Assembly: GCF_016862975.1 (NCBI RefSeq)
Contig: NZ_BONZ01000043.1
Location: 124,001 to 188,000 of the forward strand
Direction of reading: 5' to 3'
Origin: Rugosimonospora africana
GTDB taxonomy: Bacteria > Actinomycetota > Actinomycetes > Mycobacteriales > Micromonosporaceae
Length of the DNA stretch: 64,000 bases
In this document: positions 34,359 through 42,225 of the stretch, one piece after another
How positions within the stretch are numbered: position 1 is the first letter of the stretch
How the letters are laid out: each line of letters starts with the position of its first letter
Translations under genes and position numbers: made by a program
The notes under the pieces: generated by a model
What the model was told of the DNA's origin: nothing
The model's database searches: none
The model's input: only the letters and a program-made list of their open reading frames with translations

Positions 34359-34383
34359 GGTTACCCGTGGGTAACACGTTACC
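34359..34383. promoter_or_regulatory. Overlapping palindromes at the monooxygenase operon start
   Basis: GTTACCC-GT-GGGTAAC (34360-34375) and GGTAAC-AC-GTTACC (34370-34383) share one half-site. They sit 5-29 bases before the ATG, in the position of a ribosome-binding site, fitting a dimeric TetR- or GntR-type repressor that binds near the transcription start. Half-sites of the same type occur before the siderophore-interacting gene at 56063. Confidence 0.55.
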
Positions 34384-34428
34384 GCCGTACCGCTGGCGCG
34401 TCGATATGTCTTCCGATCGGTCTGGCTC

Positions 34429-34481
34429 CGATCGGTCTGGCTCCGACGCGTCTGGCGCCGCGCCGCGACCCAGACCGGTCG
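34429..34481. repeat. Copy B of the dispersed hairpin family
   Basis: The arms CGATCGGTCTGG (34429-34440) and CCAGACCGGTCG (34470-34481) enclose a loop with GCGTCTGGCGCCGCGCC. It is nearly the same as the reverse complement of copy A at 8288. The left arm is preceded by an extra tandem copy (GATCGGTCTGGCTCC). It lies in the 229-bp gap upstream of the monooxygenase and downstream of the HAAS gene. Confidence 0.8.
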
Positions 34482-34583
34482 TGGCCGATGCCTCGCGTCG
34501 ATGTTTCGATGTCCGGCGCGCCGCCTGGGCGAGCGGTTCGGCGAGTGCGGGAAGCGGTTCGGGACAAAGAGCGGCGAGGCGGG

Positions 34584-35045
34584 CTAGGCGAGCAGTGCGA
34601 AGACGACCACGCCGATCAGGACCAGCACGACCACCGCGACCGTCACCGACGCCCACAGGAAGGCGCCGGACCGGTGCCGTGCAGTGGGTCCGTCGACAGC
34701 GGCGACGATCGGTGCGTCGAGCGTCGGCGAAATGATCGCTGGCCAGGCGTGGGTGGGGGTGGTCAGCGCGGGTTGCTGCGCCCCGAATTGCTGAGCCCCG
34801 AATTGCTGCGCCTCGGGCTGCTGCGCCTCGCGCCGCCAGATCTCCGCGGCCACGGAGTCGGGATCGCCGAGGCGGTCGAGGACGGCGGGCATCGTGGCGC
34901 CGCTGGCCGTGTGCTCGGCCGCGATGCGTTCGCGCAGATCGTCGAGCACCGTTCTGCGGCGCTCCCCGGGCAGTCCGACCAGGGCGCGGTCGACCGCCGC
35001 CAGGTAGTCGCGGACGAGTTGGTCGGGGGCGATCGGGCTGCTCAT
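34584..35045 (-). CDS. HAAS-domain membrane protein
   Basis: 153-aa protein. The N-terminal helical HAAS signalling domain reads DYLAAVDRALVGLPGERR and VLDDLRERIAAEH, with LDRLGDPDSVAAEIWRRE to about residue 72; a Gln-rich linker (QQFGAQQFGAQQPA) comes from 15-bp repeats, and one C-terminal membrane helix spans about 128-150. Such proteins usually work with a PadR regulator, but none is adjacent. The ATG at 35045 was chosen because upstream codons show no domain. The function is unknown. Confidence 0.75.
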   Translation of the reverse strand: MSSPIAPDQLVRDYLAAVDRALVGLPGERRRTVLDDLRERIAAEHTASGATMPAVLDRLGDPDSVAAEIWRREAQQPEAQQFGAQQFGAQQPALTTPTHAWPAIISPTLDAPIVAAVDGPTARHRSGAFLWASVTVAVVVLVLIGVVVFALLA

Positions 35046-35286
35046 CTCGGGGTCCGCTCCGACGGTCTGGTCGAGTGTGAGGGGAGGCGCCAGCCCAGAC
35101 TGTACTGCTCGCCACCCCGGCGAGTGAACGTGCCAGGGTCCTGTCCTGCCGATCGTTCGCCGGCCTGCGGCGGGCCCAGTCGCTGCCCGGCTGCTGTCCA
35201 GGAGTCCTGCGAGCCCTTCCACAAATTCCCCGGCCGCTTGACCGCGGCGCCTCGCCAGCCAGCCCCGGACCGCTTGACCGCGGCGC

Positions 35287-35421
35287 CTCGTCCCTCGGCA
35301 CCGCTGGCGGTCCGATGTCCCTCGGCGCCGCTGGCGGTCTGATGTCCCTCGGCGCCGCTGGCGGTCCGATGTCCCTCGGCGCCGCTGGCGGTCCGATGTC
35401 CCTCGACACGGCTGGCGGCCG
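35287..35421. repeat. 27-bp minisatellite, five units
   Basis: Five consecutive 27-bp units beginning at 35287, 35314, 35341, 35368 and 35395. The middle ones are nearly identical and share TCCCTCGGCGCCGCTGGCGG. Two GCTTGACCGCGGCGCCTCG blocks precede it at 35236-35290. The array lies in the 522-bp gap 35046-35567 between the HAAS and GNAT genes. The rest of that gap has no supported gene. The core is shared with the 63-bp coding duplication in the SDR gene. Confidence 0.92.
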
Positions 35422-35567
35422 AACGACGGATCGACGCCTGGACCTCGCCTCGGCTCGACGAGATCGACAGGACAGGACCCGAGTCTCGAAACGGGCTCGA
35501 CGGATGCTGAGTCGCAGAAGTAGACTCAGCGCGGACCTACGTTCACCAATGGAACTCAGGGGGGCCG

Positions 35568-36134
35568 ATGGCACGCTTCCTGATCCGGCCCTGGCAGGAC
35601 GGCGACGAGCGGCTCCTGGTCCGTTCCGCTACCGGGATCTCCGCGACCAGCCTGCGATCCCGGTTCTTCGCCGGAGTGCCCCGGCTCCCCGAGACGTACC
35701 TGCGATACATCTCGTCCGCGCCGCGCTGCGAGTGGGACGCGCAGGTCGCGCTGTGCGGTGGCCGGCTCATCGGCTGGGCGGAGTTCACTCGCACCGGCAG
35801 CCCGGCCGAGGCCGACATCGCCATGCTCGTGCTGGATCGCTGGCAGCGCAGGGGAGTGGGCACCGCGCTGGCACGCTCGATGCTGCGCCGCGTTGCCGAT
35901 GCCGGCGTGAAGGTTCTGCACGCCGACGTCGAGCTGGGCAACGAAGCGGTCCGGCGGTTGCTGACCACAGTGCTCGGCGAAACGCGGGTGCTCGGCGAAA
36001 CGCGGGTGCTCGGCGACGCTCGAATGCCGGGCCAGACGCGGGTGCCCGCCGGATCCGATCCCGAAGGACGCTTGTCCGCGAAGATCCAGGATGGTTTGCT
36101 GCACTACATGATGCGCTTGGATGGACAGCTGTGA
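35568..36134 (+). CDS. GNAT family N-acetyltransferase
   Basis: 188-aa acetyltransferase. Acetyl-CoA contacts are in the LDRWQRRGVGTALARSML block (about residues 88-105) after the beta-4 strand ADIAMLVL. Conserved RPWQDGDE opens the fold. Near residues 132-150, 18-bp repeats encode VLGETR-VLGETR-VLGDAR, a linker expansion before the C-terminus. The acceptor substrate is unknown. The ATG has CAGGGGGGCC upstream. Its stop overlaps the next gene's GTG. Confidence 0.85.
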   Translation: MARFLIRPWQDGDERLLVRSATGISATSLRSRFFAGVPRLPETYLRYISSAPRCEWDAQVALCGGRLIGWAEFTRTGSPAEADIAMLVLDRWQRRGVGTALARSMLRRVADAGVKVLHADVELGNEAVRRLLTTVLGETRVLGETRVLGDARMPGQTRVPAGSDPEGRLSAKIQDGLLHYMMRLDGQL

Positions 36135-36988
36135 GCACGGTCGCCCGGCGGATGTGGGGCCTGTTCGAGCCGGTACACGCCATCATCTACGCCCCATCCG
36201 CGCGCCCGATGCTGGAAGAGGCCGGCCTGCGCGGCTTCTGGCGCGGATACTTCGCCTGCCGGTGCGCGCCTCTCGGGGCGGTCGGGCCGGGGCCGGTGCT
36301 GGCGTCGTTTTTCGGCTTCGCGCCGAGCGTCGTCAACCGTGCGCTGCCGGATGTCTGGCAGCGGATCACTCCGGAGCGGACGCTGACCGTGCGGGAGCGG
36401 GCCGCCGCCGAGGCGTTGCGCACGATGGGGGCGCCGCCGGACGAGGCGGGGGTACTGCTCGGTGAGGCCGCCGCCGCGGCGGAGCACTCCGGCCGGGTCC
36501 TCAGCGGGGCCAACGCGGCCCTTCCGGTACCCGATGAGCCGGTGGCCCGGCTCTGGCACGCGGCGACGGTCCTGCGCGAGCATCGCGGAGACGGTCACTT
36601 CGCGGCCCTGGTCGTGGCGGGCGTGTCGGGCATCGAGTCGCTGGTGCTGCGCAGCGGTCTCGACCTGTCCCGTGACATCCTCCAGCCCGCCCGGGGCTGG
36701 ACCGACGAGCAGTGGCAGGCCGCCGCGGCCGGGCTGGTCGAGCGCGGCCTGCTCGATGAGGCCGGGCGGGCGACGGCAGCCGGCGTCGAGTTGTACCGCG
36801 ACGTCGAGGACGTGACGGATCGCTGCGCGACGGGACCGTGGCGGGCGCTGGGCACGCAAGCGACGGACCGGCTGGCCGAGATGCTGGCCCCGTTGGCGTC
36901 GGCGTGTCTCGCGGTCTCGCCGGTGCCCAACCTGCTCGGACTTCCCGGGTGGGTCCAGAACTCCAATACTCTCGGCGTGTCGGGCTGA
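36131..36988 (+). CDS. SCO6745-family protein
   Basis: 285-aa, mostly helical cytosolic protein matching the actinobacterial SCO6745 family: RRMWGLFEPVHAIIYAP at the N-terminus, GFWRGYFACRCAPLG, then FFGFAPSVVNRALPDVW and a winged-helix-like end (ARGWTDEQWQAAAAGLVERGLL). The biochemical role is not established. The GTG at 36131 overlaps the GNAT stop codon, showing translational coupling. Confidence 0.87.
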   Translation: MSTVARRMWGLFEPVHAIIYAPSARPMLEEAGLRGFWRGYFACRCAPLGAVGPGPVLASFFGFAPSVVNRALPDVWQRITPERTLTVRERAAAEALRTMGAPPDEAGVLLGEAAAAAEHSGRVLSGANAALPVPDEPVARLWHAATVLREHRGDGHFAALVVAGVSGIESLVLRSGLDLSRDILQPARGWTDEQWQAAAAGLVERGLLDEAGRATAAGVELYRDVEDVTDRCATGPWRALGTQATDRLAEMLAPLASACLAVSPVPNLLGLPGWVQNSNTLGVSG

Positions 36989-37040
36989 GGGAGCAGGTCA
37001 CTCTCGCGGCAGATCAGTCTCTCGTCAGCCCAGTCTTTCG

Positions 37041-37718
37041 TCAGCTCAGCCTCTCGGCAGCGCAGTCCGCCAGCAACTGCGCCATGATGGCGAGCAGGTG
37101 GCCGTCCGGATCCTTGAAGAAAGCCATCCACTCCTCCAGTCCAGACTCGTGCCGGAAAATCAGGTGCGGCGCCCCTTCGAACTCGACGCCTCGTGTGCGC
37201 AGTTCCTGGTACGCGGCGTGCATGTCGTCGACCCGGAAGTAGAGCACCGACGGTTCGCCGACAGCGGTACCGGACTCGGCGCTCAGGAACAGCCGCACTC
37301 CGCCGCAGTCGAAGAACGCGAGGTCGCCGTACGTGTAGAGGTGCGGCAGGCCGAGCACGTCCCGGTACCACTCGACCGCCCGGTCGATGTCGCCGACCGG
37401 GCGGGAGACCTGACCGATGGCTCCCAGGCTCAGGCTTCCTGACATCGTCGTCTCCCTCACTGCCGGGCGGTGCAGTGCACGATGCGGTGCGCTGCCCGCC
37501 GGTACCCCGGTCCAGGATCGCAGCGCCGCCCGGCCGTCGAGGCCGAGCTTGGCCACCGCGTTGGCGACGTGGAACTTGACCGCGTCGAGGCTCACGCCGC
37601 CCCGCGCCGCGATCTGCCGGTTGGTCAACCCATGCCGTACGGCGTCTACGACCCGCCACTCGGCCGGGGTCAACACGTCCGGATGGCGCGGCCGACCGCG
37701 GCGCCGTCCACTGCTCAC
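37041..37718 (-). CDS. LuxR-type HTH fused to a VOC (glyoxalase-like) domain
   Basis: 225-aa fusion. Residues 14-75 form a LuxR/GerE helix-turn-helix (LTPAEWRVVDAVRHGLTNRQIAARGGV with DAVKFHVANAVAKLG), and residues 98-220 form a vicinal-oxygen-chelate domain (GAIGQVSRPVGDIDRAVEWYRDVLGL, then EEWMAFFKDPDGHLLAIMAQ). An in-frame ATG opens just before the VOC domain (MSGSLSLG), so a separate VOC protein could also be made. The arrangement suggests a ligand-sensing regulator, or a regulator coupled to a small-molecule enzyme. There is no frameshift at the junction. The start is GTG at 37718. Confidence 0.85.
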   Translation of the reverse strand: MSSGRRRGRPRHPDVLTPAEWRVVDAVRHGLTNRQIAARGGVSLDAVKFHVANAVAKLGLDGRAALRSWTGVPAGSAPHRALHRPAVRETTMSGSLSLGAIGQVSRPVGDIDRAVEWYRDVLGLPHLYTYGDLAFFDCGGVRLFLSAESGTAVGEPSVLYFRVDDMHAAYQELRTRGVEFEGAPHLIFRHESGLEEWMAFFKDPDGHLLAIMAQLLADCAAERLS

Positions 37719-37838
37719 GCGCTCACGCTAGACGCGCGACAGCCGAATTACCCTCCCCCGAAACGAACCGGCCCCGAGAGTCCGAGGGCGGTCGGGGGAT
37801 CGAGGGCGCGGGGCGGGACGAAGAGCGCTTCGCACGCG

Positions 37839-37871
37839 CGAGGGTGGGCGACCGGAGGCCACCCACCCTCG
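37839..37871 (-). terminator. Terminator hairpin after the 332-aa envelope-like gene
   Basis: CGAGGGTGGG (37839-37848) pairs with CCCACCCTCG (37862-37871) over 10 bp, with a 13-base loop. It lies about 19 bases beyond the stop codon of the gene ending at 37890 on the minus strand. Confidence 0.65.
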
Positions 37872-37889
37872 ACGGACGCGTTGCCGTAA

Positions 37890-38888
37890 TCAGAGACCGA
37901 GCAACCGGTCCAGCAGGTCGCGATACCGGCGTACGGCGACCCGAAGCTCCTCGGTGTCACCCGCCTGCCCGGACTGCCACTCGCCCAGCGAGCCGATCCG
38001 CTCGTTGAGCGCGTCGTGCAGCGCCGAGACGACGTCATCGGTCAGTACTCTCGCCTCGTCCGCGGCGCCGCGCGGGTTGTCCACGAAGCGCATCTGTACC
38101 CGCTGCCAACGGTCGCGGAAGCCGTCAGCGGACGAGCCGTCGAACAACGGCCTCGCCGGTTGCTCGGGTACGTCGCCCGGCATCAGCTCGCCGTCGCCCT
38201 CCCGGCCGCCCGGCTCGCCGGCCGCCGCGTCACTCATGGCCGCGTCACTCACGGCCGCGTCATTCACGGCTGCGTCGCGCGCCGCGTCGTCGCCGGCCGC
38301 GCGGTCGTCAAAGGCGGCGTCGTCAAAGGCATCGTCGTCGGTCATGTTGTAGTCGGTTGCGGTGGCGTCGCGCGCCGCGTCATTCATGGCGGCATCCCGT
38401 GCCGCGTCGCTCATGGCGCTGTCGCGTGCGGCAACGTCGTCGGCTCCGCGGTCGTCGGCTGCGCGGTCGTCGCGTGCGGCGACGTCGTCGGCTGCGACGT
38501 TGTCGGCTGCGCGGTCGTCGGGTGTGCGGTCGTCGGCTGCGCGCTCATCGGTGCCGGCCTCCGAGTCGGGAACCTGCGCCACTCCGACGGCGGGTTCACC
38601 GGGCATGTGGCTCGCGGCGTCGACGTCCGGTGACGAGGTCGGGGCGTCGATGTCGGGCGAGCCGGCGACGTCCGTGCCACCGGCCTCCGGCGAGTCCGCG
38701 GGGGACGCGTCGCGCTCCGGAGCCCAGCTGGTGTCTTGGCGGGAGTTGTCGGTTGGGACGGCGTTGTCGGTCGGGATGGCGTGGTCAGAGTCGTCGTCGG
38801 CCGGCTCGCGCGGTGTGGGCATCGTGCCGGTGGCCGACTCGGTCGCGTCGTTCGATCGGTGTTGCCAGGCATGCGGCTGGTCACGCAT
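37890..38888 (-). CDS. Acidic low-complexity protein with C-terminal helical domain, paralogue of the next gene
   Basis: 332-aa protein of unknown function. Residues 1-240 are disordered and Asp/Ala-rich, with units such as AADDRxADD and DAAMSDAARDAAMND encoded by 15-bp and related repeats. Residues 250-332 form a helical domain (FRDRWQRVQMRFVDNPRGAADEA, then SGQAGDTEELRVAVRRYRDLLDRLLG). The same domain occurs in the neighbouring gene ([37 protein letters not shown]), so the two arose by duplication. There is no signal peptide or membrane segment. The ATG at 38888 has a strong GAGGAGG. Confidence 0.7.
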   Translation of the reverse strand: MRDQPHAWQHRSNDATESATGTMPTPREPADDDSDHAIPTDNAVPTDNSRQDTSWAPERDASPADSPEAGGTDVAGSPDIDAPTSSPDVDAASHMPGEPAVGVAQVPDSEAGTDERAADDRTPDDRAADNVAADDVAARDDRAADDRGADDVAARDSAMSDAARDAAMNDAARDATATDYNMTDDDAFDDAAFDDRAAGDDAARDAAVNDAAVSDAAMSDAAAGEPGGREGDGELMPGDVPEQPARPLFDGSSADGFRDRWQRVQMRFVDNPRGAADEARVLTDDVVSALHDALNERIGSLGEWQSGQAGDTEELRVAVRRYRDLLDRLLGL

Positions 38889-38935
38889 CAGAAGAACCTC
38901 CTCGTTCGCCAGGTACGCGGGTGGGCCGCTGGCGG

Positions 38936-39586
38936 TCAGCGGGTGGGGGCGTCAGACCGAGGCCCATCGGTCTGCGGTACGTCGGTCCGAGCGGCAGGAA
39001 CCTCGGGCTCCGTCTCGGGCTCCCGGGCCTGGACAGGCTCGGCGGTCTCCGGTACCGGCTCGTCGCCCAGCAACTCGCCGAACAGGGCCCGGTAGTGCAC
39101 GAGAGCCTGGCGCAGCTGTTCGGTGCTGGCCTGACCGCTCTCGTTGCGCAGGGAGATGTCGTGCGCGTCGCGGTAGTGGCTCAGCGTCCGGGCGTGCTCG
39201 ACGGACAGCGTGGCCAACCGCTCCTCGTAGTCGTCGGTCGGGTACCCGATCTCCCGTACCAGCCGGGTGACCAACTCGTCGCCGGCGCGTACCGCGTCCT
39301 GCGGCGAGTCCACGAACCGCGTCTGTACGTCGGCCCACTCGGCGGCGTAGCCGGCTCGCGAGGACGCGGAGAGCGGGTGGAGATCCAGCTCGGCGTGCTT
39401 GCGTTCGCGCTCACGCAACTCGTGCTCGGCGGCGGACCGGCTGTTCTGCTCGGCGACCAACCGCTCGTACTCGGGTCCGAAGCGCTCGCGTAGGGCACGC
39501 CGCCGGGAGTACGTGACCGCGAACGCGATGAGCGCGGCGACGACCACCACGACGATGACGAGGATGACTATGGCAGTAGTGGTCAT
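38936..39586 (-). CDS. Membrane-anchored helical protein, paralogue of the downstream gene
   Basis: 216-aa protein with an N-terminal membrane helix (about residues 5-25, [17 protein letters not shown]), a basic stop-transfer segment ([10 protein letters not shown]), then a helical domain with [16 protein letters not shown] and [27 protein letters not shown], and a Pro/Glu-rich tail. The ATG at 39586 has one of the strongest ribosome sites in the window (AAAGGAGGAGGT). It is the first gene of a pair with the 332-aa paralogue 47 bases downstream. No established function. Its upstream region is divergent from the RNase Z gene. Confidence 0.78.
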   Translation of the reverse strand: MTTTAIVILVIVVVVVAALIAFAVTYSRRRALRERFGPEYERLVAEQNSRSAAEHELRERERKHAELDLHPLSASSRAGYAAEWADVQTRFVDSPQDAVRAGDELVTRLVREIGYPTDDYEERLATLSVEHARTLSHYRDAHDISLRNESGQASTEQLRQALVHYRALFGELLGDEPVPETAEPVQAREPETEPEVPAARTDVPQTDGPRSDAPTR

Positions 39587-39675
39587 GGCGACCTACCTCC
39601 TCCTTTCGTGGAGGTATTCCCGTTAGGGCGGTCAATCCAAACTGCGGTCGCCCCCGCGTCGCGTATCGTCACCGG

Positions 39676-40596
39676 GTGCGTGAACTCGTCGTGCTGGGGA
39701 CAGCCAGCCAGGCCCCGACCCGGATGCGCAATCACAACGGGTACCTGCTGCGCTGGGACGACGAAGGGATGCTCTTCGATCCCGGCGAGGGCACCCAGCG
39801 GCAGATGCTGTTCGCCGGGGTCAGCGCGACGGACGTGACCCGGATCTGCCTGACCCACTTCCACGGCGATCACTGTCTCGGAGTGCCGGGTGTGGTCCAG
39901 CGGTTGTCGCTGGACCGGGTGCAGCGGCCGGTCTACGCGCACTATCCGGCCTCGGGGCGGGACTTCTTCGGCCGGCTGCGCTACGCGGCGTCCTTCTACG
40001 AGACCGCCGACCTGCGCGAGGAGCCGGTCGAGACGGACGGGCCGGTGGCCAGCGGTACGTTCGGCACGCTGTCCGCGCTCCGGCTGGAGCATCCGGTGGA
40101 TTCCTACGGGTACCGGCTGGTGGAGCCGGACGGCCGGCGGATGCTGCCGGACCGGCTCGCGGAGTACGGCATCGCCGGCCCGGACATCGGCCGGCTCCAG
40201 CGCGAGGGAAGCATCAGCGTCGGCGGTCCCGGTGCGGGTGGCGCAACCGTGGCGCTGGAAGACGTGAGCGAGCACCGGCGCGGGCAGCGCTTCGCGTTCA
40301 TCATGGACACCCGGCTGTGCGAGAACGTGTTCGCGCTGGCCGATGGCGTGGACATGCTGGTCATCGAGTCCACGTTCCTGGCGGCCGAGGCCGAGCTCGC
40401 GGAGAGTTTCGGCCATTTGACCGCGGCGCAGGCCGGGCGGGTCGCCGCCGAATGCGGGGTACGGCTGCTGGTGCTCACGCATTTCTCCCAGCGCTACACG
40501 GATCCCGCCGCCTTCGGCGCGGAGGCCGCCCGGCACTTCGACGGACCGATCGTGGTGGCCGAGGACCTGGCCCGGGTACCGGTGCCCAAGCGCTGA
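39676..40596 (+). CDS. rnz: Ribonuclease Z
   Basis: 306-aa tRNA 3' endonuclease that removes 3' trailers. Zinc motif HFHGDH at His61, His63, Asp65, His66; N-terminal [19 protein letters not shown]; later ligands in the MDT segment (AFIMDTRLC) and [12 protein letters not shown] near 270. The length fits the short bacterial form. The GTG at 39676 begins directly with [10 protein letters not shown] hairpin overlaps its stop codon. Confidence 0.92.
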   Translation: MRELVVLGTASQAPTRMRNHNGYLLRWDDEGMLFDPGEGTQRQMLFAGVSATDVTRICLTHFHGDHCLGVPGVVQRLSLDRVQRPVYAHYPASGRDFFGRLRYAASFYETADLREEPVETDGPVASGTFGTLSALRLEHPVDSYGYRLVEPDGRRMLPDRLAEYGIAGPDIGRLQREGSISVGGPGAGGATVALEDVSEHRRGQRFAFIMDTRLCENVFALADGVDMLVIESTFLAAEAELAESFGHLTAAQAGRVAAECGVRLLVLTHFSQRYTDPAAFGAEAARHFDGPIVVAEDLARVPVPKR

Positions 40597-40618
40597 GCAA
40601 GCGGGCGCTGGGCACCGG
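40579..40618. terminator. Bidirectional terminator overlapping the RNase Z stop codon
   Basis: The outer arms CCGGTGCCC (40579-40587) and GGGCACCGG (40610-40618) and the inner arms GCGC/GCGC form a long hairpin. It spans the RNase Z stop and lies 23 bases from the end of the convergent MFS gene. Confidence 0.7.
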
Positions 40619-40640
40619 TCCCCGGGGAGCACGCCAGGAG

Positions 40641-42116
40641 CTAGGCGGCCTCTTCCTCGCGGGGGCGCTTCGGCAGCAGGAACGCCGCGGCGAACGTGAC
40701 CGCCAGCAGGCCGATCTCGATCCACAGGGTGACCTGCATGCCGTGCTCGACGGTCGCCGGTACCGGCCCGGTGCGCCCGACCTTCAGGATGTTGAAGAAG
40801 ACCGTACCCAGGATGGCGATGCCCAGCGCACCACCGAGCTGCTGGACGGCGTTCAGCGAGCCGGAGGCGGAGCCCATCTCGTGCTCCTCGACACCGGCCA
40901 GGATAAGGTCGAAGAATGGCGCCATGAGCAGGCCGGTACCGATGCCGGTCACGGCCAGCGCGGGTGCCACGTGCCACGGCGACACACCGGCGGTACCCGC
41001 CGCGTGCACGATGACCGCGAACAGCGCGACGCCGGCGGCCATGACGACGAGCCCGATGTGCAGAAGCCGGCGACCGAGCCGCGCCGTCAGTCCGGCGCTC
41101 GCGGCCACGAAGCCGATGACCATGCCCGCTGCCTGCGGCACGGCGGCCAGGCCGGTCTTCAGCGGCGAGTCGTTCAGGCCCAGCTGCAGGTAGAGGCTGA
41201 ACACCAGGCTGAAGCCGATCATGCCGGAGAAGAACGCGCCGCCGGCCAGCAGCCCGCCGGTGAAGGCCCGCTTCCGGAACAGCGACGGGGTCACCAGTGG
41301 GTCGCCGCCGCGTCGCTGCACCCCACGGGTGTACTGCGTGAACAGGCCGAACGTGAGGATGCCGGCGGCGATCAGCAGGTACGTCCACAGTGGCCAGCCG
41401 AGTTCGCGCCCCTGGACCAGCGGGTAGATGACCATGAAGGCTCCGGCGGACAGGATCGCCACTCCGCCGAGGTCGAGCCGGGTGGCGCCGGTTCTCCGCG
41501 AGGCCGGCAGGACCGCGGCGGCACCGGCCACCGCGAGGATGCCCAGCGGTAGGTTGATCAGGAAGATCATGCGCCAGCCGAGCCCGAAGTAGTCCGCGGT
41601 CACCAACCAGCCGGCCAGAATCGGGCCGCCAACCGCGGACAGGCCCATGACCGGGCCGAACGCGCCGAACGCACCGGCGAGTTCCTTGGCGCTGAACATC
41701 TCGCGGATGATTCCCAGCCCCTGCGGGAGCATCAGCGCGCCGAACAGGCCCTGGGCCACCCGAGCGCCGATGAGCATGCCCGGGCTCTGAGCGAGCGCGC
41801 AGACCGCAGACGAGGTGACGAAGCCACCCGCGCCGATCATGAACATCAGCCGGCGGCCGAACAGGTCGCCGAGCCGCCCGCCGGTGACCAGGCCGACGGC
41901 CATGGCGAGGGTGTAGGCCGCGCCGAGCCACTGGATCAGGCTGTCGGCGCCACCGAGGTCGGTCCGGATCGACGGGCCGGCGATCGTGGTCACCAGCGCG
42001 TCCAGCAGGTCCATGACCTCGGCGGCCAGGATGACGAAGAGGCCGAGCCAGCGCCATCGGTAGGGCTGGGTGGCCGGAAGGTCGGGCGCCTCGACGGGCG
42101 TGGTGGTCGTGGTCAT
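40641..42116 (-). CDS. MFS drug exporter, DHA2 (14-TM) type
   Basis: 491-aa transporter with about 14 hydrophobic helices. The motif-A-like loop reads GGRLGDLFGRRLMFM near residue 83, and motif C-like glycine/proline segments lie in GLSAVGGPILAGWLV near 156. The length and motif set match the EmrB/QacA family of proton-coupled multidrug exporters. It is divergent from a TetR repressor gene, with two palindromes between them, a typical drug-efflux control unit. The substrates are unknown. Confidence 0.92.
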   Translation of the reverse strand: MTTTTTPVEAPDLPATQPYRWRWLGLFVILAAEVMDLLDALVTTIAGPSIRTDLGGADSLIQWLGAAYTLAMAVGLVTGGRLGDLFGRRLMFMIGAGGFVTSSAVCALAQSPGMLIGARVAQGLFGALMLPQGLGIIREMFSAKELAGAFGAFGPVMGLSAVGGPILAGWLVTADYFGLGWRMIFLINLPLGILAVAGAAAVLPASRRTGATRLDLGGVAILSAGAFMVIYPLVQGRELGWPLWTYLLIAAGILTFGLFTQYTRGVQRRGGDPLVTPSLFRKRAFTGGLLAGGAFFSGMIGFSLVFSLYLQLGLNDSPLKTGLAAVPQAAGMVIGFVAASAGLTARLGRRLLHIGLVVMAAGVALFAVIVHAAGTAGVSPWHVAPALAVTGIGTGLLMAPFFDLILAGVEEHEMGSASGSLNAVQQLGGALGIAILGTVFFNILKVGRTGPVPATVEHGMQVTLWIEIGLLAVTFAAAFLLPKRPREEEAA

Positions 42117-42140
42117 TCGTCAGTTCCCCGTTTCTGCGTA

Positions 42141-42164
42141 CGGTGTTCGTTAGCGCGAACACCG
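42141..42164. promoter_or_regulatory. TetR operator candidate 1 (MFS-tetR intergenic)
   Basis: The nine-base arms CGGTGTTCG and CGAACACCG surround a six-base spacer in the 109-bp gap between the exporter and the regulator gene. The half-site GTTCG recurs in operator 2. Confidence 0.7.
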
Positions 42165-42166
42165 TA

Positions 42167-42193
42167 CCCTGAACGAACGCCGTTCGTCCAGGG
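42167..42193. promoter_or_regulatory. TetR operator candidate 2 (MFS-tetR intergenic)
   Basis: A 27-bp near-perfect palindrome in which CCCTG-A-ACGAACG is mirrored by CGTTCGT-C-CAGGG around a single C. It lies two bases from operator 1, and a further GAACACCGTTCGC follows at about 42194, so several dimers could bind. Confidence 0.7.
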
Positions 42194-42225
42194 AACACCG
42201 TTCGCGACGGAGTACAGTGACCGAC

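Noticed and set aside
35287-35421. 27-bp array as a CRISPR
   Set aside because: Units are directly adjacent with no spacers, and no cas gene is present.
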